From contig NZ_QLTK01000046.1 of the NCBI RefSeq assembly GCF_003269035.1, forward strand, positions 1 through 39,641: a stretch of DNA of 39,641 nt, written 5' to 3'. The translations under genes and the position numbers were made by a program. Below are positions 33,235-39,641 of this stretch, one piece after another. Every line of letters begins with the position of its first letter. Position 1 is the stretch's first letter. Source of the stretch: Paraburkholderia bryophila. Lineage in GTDB: Bacteria > Pseudomonadota > Gammaproteobacteria > Burkholderiales > Burkholderiaceae. The notes under the pieces were generated by a model, which had not been told where the DNA came from, ran no database searches, and saw only the letters and a program-made list of their open reading frames with translations.

Positions 33235-34320
33235 TTAGCCACCTTTCCGGAAGTGCGAGCGGTGCCGGGCAGTGGTCGGATCGTCTCGCATTTCCATTTC
33301 TAGCGCCGTTTCGAATCCACTATCGTTGATCGTGTGCGTCGCCTTCTTCACCAGCCACGGCGTTGCGTCGATCTCCGGTTTGAAGCCTGAAACGGTCACG
33401 GGCATTTCGGGGAAGGCATCGGGCCGCGCTCGGGCAAGCGTGTAGTCGAAGGTCGCCTGGCTGCGCTGCGTGCGGTCATACTCGGCTTGCGCCGCCGCGC
33501 GCGCTTCGGCTTCGGTCGCGTAGTCTTCCGGCAGCACCTTCATGTTCTTGTTGTTCTCTCCGCCAATCACAACCGACTTGCGTTTTCCTTTCGCGTTGGA
33601 GTGGTAATGCGCGCGCACACCCGCGTAGCTTTCGCGCTGCGCGACGTGATAGCGATGCCGGTCGCCGCTTGAGCGCGTCAACTCGATAACGCCGAGCGGC
33701 TTGCCGCTCACCGTCTTGCCGGTGCCGATCGGCATGAACAGCAGGCGCAAATCCTTCACGTTCATCACGGCGTCGTAACGCTTTGCGAGCCGGGTGAGAA
33801 ACGACATGTCGCTCTCATGCGTCTGGTCGATGTGGTCGATCACGATCTTCGCGATTGCGGCGCCAATCGCCGGCTTGAGCGAGTGGCGGGTTGCGATCGC
33901 GCGCACGATCGCGCCGAGCGTCTGCCCGTGCCAGCTCTTTTCCCGGCGTTCGTGCATGGCGTTCGTCATCGACGCCGAGCGGGCGCGCACGGTAATCGTA
34001 TCCGGTGCGCCGCTGTGTTCGGCTTCGTTGACGGTGAATGTCCCTTTGTCGATCAGTGGCTCACCGACCCAGCCGATCGATACCTTGATTTCAGCGCCGC
34101 GCTTCGGAATCGCAAGGTCGTTTTTCGAGTCGTCGAGCACGAGGTCGAGCATGTCGGCTTCGTCGCCGCGCGACTCTGAAACCGACAGGGAAATGAGGCG
34201 CGGTGCGATGAGGCGCGACAGGTCGCGGCCGTCGAGCGTCACGCGATAGTCGGCCTGCGGTTCGACGCGATCGACCGGTGCGGCCGTTCGCCCGGTGGCG
34301 TTGTTCTTGTCGGCGAACAT
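33235..34320 (-). CDS. D: Phage tail hub protein, late control protein D family
   Basis: P2 gpD-like protein of 361 residues, structurally related to T4 gp27 and to the hub of VgrG. It forms the trimeric hub between spike and tail tube. Recognisable stretches: DYRVTLDGRDLSRLIAPRLI, SVSESRGDEADMLDLVLDD, ESDMSFLTRLAKRYDAVMNV and YATEAEARAAAQAEYDRTQR, a peptidoglycan-hub-like middle part being absent. Its ATG overlaps the gene U stop by 1 nt (TAATG). That it is followed by a PAAR gene fits a spike complex. Confidence 0.93.
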   Translation of the reverse strand: MFADKNNATGRTAAPVDRVEPQADYRVTLDGRDLSRLIAPRLISLSVSESRGDEADMLDLVLDDSKNDLAIPKRGAEIKVSIGWVGEPLIDKGTFTVNEAEHSGAPDTITVRARSASMTNAMHERREKSWHGQTLGAIVRAIATRHSLKPAIGAAIAKIVIDHIDQTHESDMSFLTRLAKRYDAVMNVKDLRLLFMPIGTGKTVSGKPLGVIELTRSSGDRHRYHVAQRESYAGVRAHYHSNAKGKRKSVVIGGENNKNMKVLPEDYATEAEARAAAQAEYDRTQRSQATFDYTLARARPDAFPEMPVTVSGFKPEIDATPWLVKKATHTINDSGFETALEMEMRDDPTTARHRSHFRKGG

Positions 34321-34751
34321 TATTCGTCTGCCTCGTCGGCCTTCTGCGCCTTCTGTTTCACCATCGAGAGCGCTTCATCGTCGACGCGTTTCAGCGTCAG
34401 CGAAAATTCGATCTTTCGCGGGATGCCTTCGGTCGTGTGATAGGTCTGAGTCTCGTTCAGTGAGTCGATGGTGAAAGCGCCGTACACATTGCCTGCACCG
34501 TCCACCAGCACATACGCATCGCCGGCGTCGCCCATCGTCGCCAGTTCCTTGATTGACGCAATCGAGCCGACCGACTCGGGCGCGACGGTGCCAGCGAGCG
34601 TGATCGTGTCATCGCCCACGCCGACGAACTGGCTTGAGTCGCGGGCGCCGACTCGCGAGCTGGTGCGGTGTTTCCAGTTGCGTTGACGCTGCAACTCCTT
34701 GAACGGTGCCGAGGTCAGGCTAAAAACGAACTGGTCGAGGGACATCATCAT
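34320..34751 (-). CDS. U: Phage tail completion protein U
   Basis: P2 gpU-like protein of 143 residues, needed to finish the tail. The N-terminal part LDQFVFSLTSAPFKELQRQR and the middle GVGDDTITLAGTVAPE are characteristic of the family. The stop overlaps the start of D. Several ATG codons at the N terminus make the exact start uncertain by two residues. Confidence 0.9.
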   Translation of the reverse strand: MMMSLDQFVFSLTSAPFKELQRQRNWKHRTSSRVGARDSSQFVGVGDDTITLAGTVAPESVGSIASIKELATMGDAGDAYVLVDGAGNVYGAFTIDSLNETQTYHTTEGIPRKIEFSLTLKRVDDEALSMVKQKAQKADEADE

Positions 34752-34766
34752 GACCGTTTCCTCCGT

Positions 34767-37700
34767 TTATTGGTCCGACAGGCTTGATCCACGGCGCGCC
34801 TGTTCCGACCGCGTCGCGCGCTCAAGCTCGGCACGCACCATGCGTCCGATTTCAGCCGGATCCATGCCTGGCGCCGCCTGAATGTGAATGGTGATCGGGC
34901 CGAACGCCGCCGGCGCTGCATTGCCGACCGCGCTGGCGGGCGCTGGCGCCGCTGTCAGGGGCGGCCGGGTGTCAATGGGTACGGTCGGCCGAACGATCGG
35001 TACAGCAGCCGCCTGTGCGATCGCTGCGCCGTTGGCCAGCGCCGGCATGCCGAACGAGGTCGCCGCGATCGTGGCGAGGCCGATCGCCGCCTTCGCTACC
35101 CGCCCCTGTTCGCCTTCCATGCCGATCGCCGCGCCCTGCCCGATGAAGCCGCCCAGCTCGCCGAATACGCGGCTTGGACTATGGATGCCAAGCTTTTCCT
35201 TGAACCATCCGACCGTTGAATCAGCCACGCCAGTAATCGCATCCTTCACCGCGCCTAGGCCGCTGGTGATGCCGTTGACCAGGCCAGAAAGGATGTTCAC
35301 GCCGAACTGTGAAAACTTCGCGGGCAGCTCGAACCCGAACCACGACAGCACGCCGGCGAACGCCTGATAGAAAAGCCCGAGCGGCGACCAGTTGAGAATG
35401 AATGCGCCCATGCCGGCGAGGCCGCCGCTGAACGCTGTAGCCCCATCAGCCATGAACGATTCAATCAACCGCGGCAAGGCGCCAATGCCTTTGGCGACCA
35501 GCTCAAGCGGCAGGAAAATAAGCCGCAGCCCGCGGCTGATTGCGTCGCCGAACGTGCGGCCGTAGCCGGCGGCCTTGCTCAGTCCGTCGCCCGTTGTGTG
35601 TAGTGGTTCGAGCAGCTTCGCAAACCAGCTCCATATACCCGAAAACAGATCCATGACAGGCGCGAAGATCGGCTTGAGTGCGGTGCCGATCGCGCCGAGT
35701 GCGCTGAACATCGGCGCGAGCGCAGCGCGCACAGGTGCGAGCCCTGCGAGCAGACCGTCGAACATGCCGCCAAAGAAAGCCTTGATCGGCTCCCAATACT
35801 TGCGGATCACCAGCGCCGCGACAGCCACGGCCGCGACAATCGCGACAATTGCCAGTCCGATAGGCGTCGTCAGCATGGCTCGGCCGGCGAACATCGCGGC
35901 CGAGCCAAAGCCCCGCCATGCGGCGGCGCCGGCGCCGAGTGCCTGCCGCAGAATGCCGCCTTCCATGCCCAGCGTCTTCATGCTGAATTTCACGATCGCG
36001 AGCGGGCCGAGTACGCCGGCGAGCGCGATGGACAGCGTGCCGACGACGACCAGCAGCGCTGCGAGCGCGGCAAGCGTAACGAGAATGACGCGGGCGGCCG
36101 TCTGGTGTTCCTTCATGAAGCCGTTGATTTTTTCGATCGCGACCGAGGTTTTATCGAGAGCCGCGTTATAGATCGGGATGATCTTCTCGCCGATTTCTTC
36201 TTTCAGGTCTTTCAGCTTCGCAATCGCTGCCAGCTCCTTCCCTTCCGTTTGCTCGCGGGCGAGACCGTCGAGATCGTCGATGCCGTAAGCGCCCTTGTTC
36301 AGCCGCTCGCTTTTGTGAATCTGGTCACGCTGCAGGTACATCGTCGAAAACAGATTCGCGCCGTTGCCGTTCGTCATGATGGTGGCAAACTCGCTCAGCA
36401 CCTTCTCCTTGTCGGTGATGCCCATCGCGGCCAGCTTCGGCAACAGGACCTTCTCCATCCACTCAAACGGTGACTGGTTGTAAAGCTCGTGGCCGATCAG
36501 CGCGTTTGGTTTGATGCGCTTGACCGTTCCGGTCGTGGTGTACTCGACCGACTTGGTATCGACGAGCCCCAGCTCCACCATGCGTTTCGCAGCTCGCACG
36601 GTAGTCTTGCCTTGCATGAGGTTGCTGTACGCGGCAGACACGCCGGTGCCCGCAGCATGCCCGCCCATTTCCTGAATCAGCGGCTCCATCTGGTAAAAGA
36701 ACGCGTCCTGCCGCATCTGCTTGGCCGCCGTCTTACCCGTCTGGATGAAGTTGCGCCACTCGTCGCCGCCCACGCGGCCGCCGGTCGCGGACAGCACCTT
36801 TTGAACCATGTTCGCTTCACTCTTGAACGTCGCTTCGTTCTTGGTGCCGCCGCGCAGCTCAATGACCTTGAGCATGTTCATGAACTTCTCTTCGTTCTCG
36901 TGCCCCTGTTCTCCGCCGAACATGGCTTCATTCGCGAACTTCATTTTGGTCAGCGTGGGCATAGCCATCTGCGCGTGATGCTCATCCGCGAAGATCGACA
37001 TACCGTCACGCATCAAGGTCATCTTGTCGGACAGGCTCGTGCCGACCGTTTTCATCGATCGCACGTAGGCTTCCGCGTCTTTGGTCGCGCGTTCGCCCAG
37101 GCCGAGCGCCGTAATGCGGCCGCGCTCGTTCTGTACCTTCTTGGCCTCGTCGAGAGATTCATGCATGTCGCCCAGCATGTGCATACCGGTCGAGCGCGCG
37201 GCATAGCCGCCTACCGCCATGCCGGCGGCCACGCCCTGAATGGACTGCATGCTTTTGCGGGCGGTCGCCAGCTTGCGCTCTCGCTCGCTGATGGCATCGA
37301 GCTTGCCCATCTGCGCATTCATCGTGGCCGTGGTGGCGGCGATGTTCGTGCGCAGCTCGCGTTCGTGCTGCGACAGGTTGCGCGTGTCGATGCCAGCGCC
37401 GGCGAGACGTTGCCGCATCTCCTGCAGGCCGGCCGTCTGTTTCTTCTGTTCGGCGCTGAGCTGCGAAGCGGCCTGCCTTGCCTTGCCCAGCTCGGCCGTC
37501 ATCTGCTGCGAGGGCGGCCCGAACGCGCGCAGCGACCCGGCCAGCTCCCTCACGCGGCCGCGTGCCGCGTTGAGTTTGGTGGACGTGTCCGTCAGGCCGC
37601 TGTGCAGCTCGCGGAATTTGCCAACGTCCTTTTGCGCTTTGCCCATGTCGGCCAGCTCGCGCCGCGTTTCCTTGAGCGAGCTGGCGAGCCCCTTGTTACC

Positions 37701-37778
37701 GGCGAGCATGGTTTTCAGGGGCTTCGTGATGCCGTCGATCATGTCGAACATCACGCGCAGTTTCAGGGCGTTATCCAT
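34767..37778 (-). CDS. T: Phage tail tape measure protein T
   Basis: A 1003-residue protein that sets tail length and enters the target membrane. Residues about 30-200 are helical, coiled-coil-like and rich in Gln, Lys and Ala. Two hydrophobic segments are visible, about residues 558-598 (VILVTLAALAALLVVVGTLS) and 635-660 (IGLAIVAIVAAVAVAALVI). The C-terminal part has the usual tape-measure repeat GLVNGITSGLGAVKDAITG with KLGIHSPSRVFGELGGFIGQ. It is the longest gene of the tail operon, between E' and U. Its start overlaps the E' reading frame by 8 nt. Confidence 0.94.
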   Translation of the reverse strand: MDNALKLRVMFDMIDGITKPLKTMLAGNKGLASSLKETRRELADMGKAQKDVGKFRELHSGLTDTSTKLNAARGRVRELAGSLRAFGPPSQQMTAELGKARQAASQLSAEQKKQTAGLQEMRQRLAGAGIDTRNLSQHERELRTNIAATTATMNAQMGKLDAISERERKLATARKSMQSIQGVAAGMAVGGYAARSTGMHMLGDMHESLDEAKKVQNERGRITALGLGERATKDAEAYVRSMKTVGTSLSDKMTLMRDGMSIFADEHHAQMAMPTLTKMKFANEAMFGGEQGHENEEKFMNMLKVIELRGGTKNEATFKSEANMVQKVLSATGGRVGGDEWRNFIQTGKTAAKQMRQDAFFYQMEPLIQEMGGHAAGTGVSAAYSNLMQGKTTVRAAKRMVELGLVDTKSVEYTTTGTVKRIKPNALIGHELYNQSPFEWMEKVLLPKLAAMGITDKEKVLSEFATIMTNGNGANLFSTMYLQRDQIHKSERLNKGAYGIDDLDGLAREQTEGKELAAIAKLKDLKEEIGEKIIPIYNAALDKTSVAIEKINGFMKEHQTAARVILVTLAALAALLVVVGTLSIALAGVLGPLAIVKFSMKTLGMEGGILRQALGAGAAAWRGFGSAAMFAGRAMLTTPIGLAIVAIVAAVAVAALVIRKYWEPIKAFFGGMFDGLLAGLAPVRAALAPMFSALGAIGTALKPIFAPVMDLFSGIWSWFAKLLEPLHTTGDGLSKAAGYGRTFGDAISRGLRLIFLPLELVAKGIGALPRLIESFMADGATAFSGGLAGMGAFILNWSPLGLFYQAFAGVLSWFGFELPAKFSQFGVNILSGLVNGITSGLGAVKDAITGVADSTVGWFKEKLGIHSPSRVFGELGGFIGQGAAIGMEGEQGRVAKAAIGLATIAATSFGMPALANGAAIAQAAAVPIVRPTVPIDTRPPLTAAPAPASAVGNAAPAAFGPITIHIQAAPGMDPAEIGRMVRAELERATRSEQARRGSSLSDQ

Positions 37779-37896
37779 CGTTATTCGTTCCGCTTCGTAG
37801 TCGCGCGCGCTCGCGCCATTCCATCAGCTCGGCCGGGTAAAAGGCGTCCATCGTGGCCGGTGTCCATCCGCCGAACACCGTCGCGATATCCGCCAT
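37771..37896 (-). CDS. GpE-like tail protein (E' extension), 41 residues as a separate ORF
   Basis: Reads MADIATVFGGWTPATMDAF, then LMEWRERARLRSG and a stop inside the start of T. This matches the short GpE family of P2-like phages. It is in the -1 frame relative to E, continuous with it from the slippery site at 37956-37950 with no stop between, so the main product is probably the C-terminal part of an E-E' fusion and not a free protein. Confidence 0.8.
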   Translation of the reverse strand: MADIATVFGGWTPATMDAFYPAELMEWRERARLRSGTNNDG

Positions 37897-37904
37897 TGCG
37901 TCTT

Positions 37905-38255
37905 CTACCCTTTCAGGGAGTCCAGCTTCGCTCTCATTTCCTTCGGCATTAAAAAACCGGCGAAGATACCCCCCAATTGAACGAGGTCGGCCGGGTCGAG
38001 CTGCGCCACGTCCATTTCGGTGAGCGTCGGCGTACTGATACGCGGCAGCACCTTTTGAAGCGAGGCGATATCGAGGTCGACGAGGCTCGACAGCGACGTG
38101 CCGCGCAGCTCGCCCGAGGTCGGCCGGCGCAGCGTGATATCGGTGATGGTCTGCACGCCGCGCCTGATCGGAAAATCGAGCGTGTGCGTGTTCGGGTCTT
38201 TGGCCGCCGGCGCGGTGGTGTCGAGGTCTTGCGAAGCGGTGTCTTTCGTGGTCAT
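37905..38255 (-). CDS. E: Phage tail assembly chaperone E
   Basis: A 116-residue P2 gpE-like assembly chaperone for the tail tube and tape measure. It has the family core LDFPIRRGVQTITDITLRRP and LVDLDIASLQKVLPRIS. The heptamer TTTTTTA at 37956-37950 is in the register T TTT TTA, so a share of ribosomes should slip -1 and make a 161-residue E-E' protein (102 residues of E plus 59 of the extension). Confidence 0.9.
   Translation of the reverse strand: MTTKDTASQDLDTTAPAAKDPNTHTLDFPIRRGVQTITDITLRRPTSGELRGTSLSSLVDLDIASLQKVLPRISTPTLTEMDVAQLDPADLVQLGGIFAGFLMPKEMRAKLDSLKG
37950..37956 (-). promoter_or_regulatory. Programmed -1 frameshift site (TTTTTTA)
   Basis: On the - strand the E frame reads GGT TTT TTA ATG. 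T TTT TTA fits the X XXY YYZ rule exactly. Slippage continues AAT GCC GAA GGA without a stop through the GpE-like sequence to 37771. P2 uses TTTTTTG in the same place. Confidence 0.85.
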
Positions 38256-38302
38256 GGTTGTATCCGTGCGGGTGATGAATATGATTGCGAATGTGACTTA
38301 TG

Positions 38303-38329
38303 AGGCCTGCCCGATCGAGGGGCAGGCCT
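38303..38329. other. Hairpin between FII and E
   Basis: A perfect 10-bp stem (AGGCCTGCCC / GGGCAGGCCT) with a 7-nt loop just after the FII stop. On the transcribed - strand no T run follows, so it is more likely an RNA-stability or partial attenuation element that lets FII be made in excess over E. Confidence 0.6.
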
Positions 38330-38336
38330 GCGCGTG

Positions 38337-38846
38337 TTAAAGGCCGATCGCGTTGCGAAGTTGCTGCAGCAGGTCGACACCGTTGATCTTCTCGATCATG
38401 TTGATGAAGTCCATTTCAATGAGGTCTTCGCCGTTCACGGAAAGCTTGTAATAGCTCGCCACGGTCGTGATCTTCATTTCGGTGTCTTCCTTCGGCTTGG
38501 TGGAACCGAAGTCGATTTCCTTGTGCCGCCCCTTCACGACGACTTCGATCGAGTCGTAACCGTCCTTGTCTTCGGCCTGGTAGCCGCCGGCGAAACGCAG
38601 CAATACGCCATCGTGTTTCGTGATGCCGTATTGCTTGAGAACGTCCGGCATGAAGCCGCCGCACGTCCATTCGAGCTGGATCGCCTCCTGCCCGAAATCG
38701 ATTTGAATCGGGCCGCTCATGCCGCCGCCCTGATAGTCCTCCATCTTGCGCGTCAGCTTCGGCAGCGTGATTTCCTTCGTTTGCCCGACAAAGTTCGTCC
38801 CGTTATGAAACAGGTTGAACCCCTTCATTTTGCGTGGCATGCCCAT
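38337..38846 (-). CDS. FII: Major tail tube protein FII
   Basis: P2 FII-like tube protein of 169 residues, stacked as hexamers inside the sheath. The stretches KGFNLFHNGTNFVGQTKEI, KMEDYQGGGMSGPIQIDFG and YDSIEVVVKGRHKEIDFGS are typical. AGGGAG at 38860-38855 gives a strong ribosome site, fitting a highly made structural protein. It lies 15 bp after FI. Confidence 0.93.
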   Translation of the reverse strand: MGMPRKMKGFNLFHNGTNFVGQTKEITLPKLTRKMEDYQGGGMSGPIQIDFGQEAIQLEWTCGGFMPDVLKQYGITKHDGVLLRFAGGYQAEDKDGYDSIEVVVKGRHKEIDFGSTKPKEDTEMKITTVASYYKLSVNGEDLIEMDFINMIEKINGVDLLQQLRNAIGL

Positions 38847-38861
38847 CTTTCTTACTCCCTG

Positions 38862-39641
38862 TTAGGCCGTGACGCGTGAGGCGAAATCGGCGAGATAGCG
38901 GTCAGTGATGCGCTGGCGAAGCATCAGGTTTTCTAGCGGCGGAACCGGGCAATAGTCATAGTCGATGTACGACTTGCCCGATTTGAGAACGTCGGTCGTG
39001 TTCGGCTCCGGGTCGAACCACGATGAGCCGTCGATCAGATAGCCCTGCGATTTCCACTCGCGGAACTTGCCGTTGATGCTTTCGATAATGTCGCGCGCGA
39101 GTGACGGATTCAGCGGCCCGTCGACGACCGGCATCTGTGCTTCGGCCATCGTGTCGGCCAGCACCTGCGCGGTGCGCGTGTAGTTCTCGAACGCGAACAG
39201 CGGATCATCCGAACAGGTGCGCGAGCCCCAGAAGCGATAACCGTTCCGGTTGATGAGCGTCGTCACGTCCTGTTCGTTGAGATAGCCGGCATCGGTGGCC
39301 GGGTCCTGCAGATCCCACGAAACCGGCAGGCTGATACCCGTCACGCCATTGACCGCGACGTTGGAAAGCGTCTTGTGCCAGCCGGTCGCCTGATCGATAA
39401 GCGCACGCAAACCAACGGCGTAGGCCGTGGCCGGGACTTCCACCGTCTGGTTGGCGTTGTCGTCCCACGCGAGGAAGTCCGGCCAGATCACCATGACCTC
39501 GCGCGCGCTGAACTGCTTGCGGTAAGCCGTGGCTTCTTCCTTCGTCTTCGCGCCGGCGGCGTAGATGTAGGCGAAGCCTTTCAGCGCCTTCGCCGTGGCG
39601 GCCAGCTCGGTCCCCACGGCCTGCGTATCGAGCATGGGCGC
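38862..39641 (-). CDS. FI: Contractile tail sheath protein FI, 5' part outside the window
   Basis: C-terminal part (about 259 residues) of a P2 FI-like sheath protein, usually about 390 residues. Characteristic parts are VMVIWPDFLAWDD, LPVSWDLQDPATDAGYLNEQ, NRNGYRFWGSRTCSDDPLFAF and the C-terminal YDYCPVPPLENLMLRQRITDRYL that handles sheath-to-tube contacts. The frame runs off the window edge at 39641 without a start that fits the family. Its presence means the phage tail is contractile. Confidence 0.92.
   Translation of the reverse strand, partial: APMLDTQAVGTELAATAKALKGFAYIYAAGAKTKEEATAYRKQFSAREVMVIWPDFLAWDDNANQTVEVPATAYAVGLRALIDQATGWHKTLSNVAVNGVTGISLPVSWDLQDPATDAGYLNEQDVTTLINRNGYRFWGSRTCSDDPLFAFENYTRTAQVLADTMAEAQMPVVDGPLNPSLARDIIESINGKFREWKSQGYLIDGSSWFDPEPNTTDVLKSGKSYIDYDYCPVPPLENLMLRQRITDRYLADFASRVTA

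Noticed and set aside
37903..37916. Frameshift at the E stop (CTG AAA GGG TAG)
   Set aside because: The bases do not allow tRNA re-pairing after a -1 slip, and the canonical TTTTTTA site upstream explains the fusion.
36489..37952. Long + strand ORF (487 codons) across the tape measure region
   Set aside because: It is antisense to the tape measure gene, Arg/His-rich without domain pattern, and mirrors the GC bias of the real gene.

Overview
The window is GC-rich DNA from a betaproteobacterium, most likely a Burkholderia or Paraburkholderia. I infer this from the style of the arginine deiminase, hydrogenase and P2-like phage proteins, not from any database search. It has two parts: a host island for energy and redox metabolism at low oxygen (1-27132, all on +), and the right-hand end of a P2-like prophage (about 27700 to the window edge, tail genes on -).

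Positions 1-11298 hold the 3' part of an Orn/Lys/Arg decarboxylase with a probable 1-nt frameshift, the arginine deiminase set arcA-arcB-arcC, a P3A-type proton-pumping ATPase whose start overlaps arcC, a secreted PRC-barrel protein, a cyclopropane fatty acid synthase, and a bifunctional NAD(P)HX epimerase/dehydratase that is frameshifted. Together these suggest ATP from arginine, pH homeostasis and membrane hardening when respiration is limited. The set resembles, from memory, the low-oxygen-activated locus of Burkholderia cenocepacia.

Positions 11575-27132 form one compact co-directional array: a succinate-semialdehyde-type dehydrogenase, pntAA-pntAB-pntB (proton-translocating transhydrogenase), a zinc alcohol dehydrogenase, the soluble NAD-linked [NiFe] hydrogenase hoxFUYH, its protease hoxW, and maturation genes hypA-B-F-C-D-E. 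Most junctions from hoxF on overlap by 4-8 nt. The array couples NADH, NADPH, aldehyde/alcohol and H2 pools. HypF is only the C-terminal carbamoyltransferase half, and HoxF has lost two cysteines of its NuoE-like cluster. Upstream of the array lie a near-consensus FNR/ANR-like box and a weaker sigma54-like motif.

Positions 27133-27890 have no convincing intact gene and hold coding remnants and AT-rich DNA, probably the host/prophage junction. Then come an HTH-like protein and a family-9-like glycosyltransferase on +, a strong bidirectional terminator, and on - a RelE/Xre toxin-antitoxin pair with a readable promoter and operator. The phage late operon on - runs FI (cut by the window edge), FII, E with a programmed -1 frameshift into E', T, U and D. 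After D comes a three-gene cargo that looks like a polymorphic-toxin module: a PAAR protein, a VRR-Nuc-like PD-(D/E)XK nuclease and a DUF3396/TsiV-like immunity protein, then a 42-residue membrane protein. This phage-borne spike-effector-immunity cassette is the most interesting system in the window.
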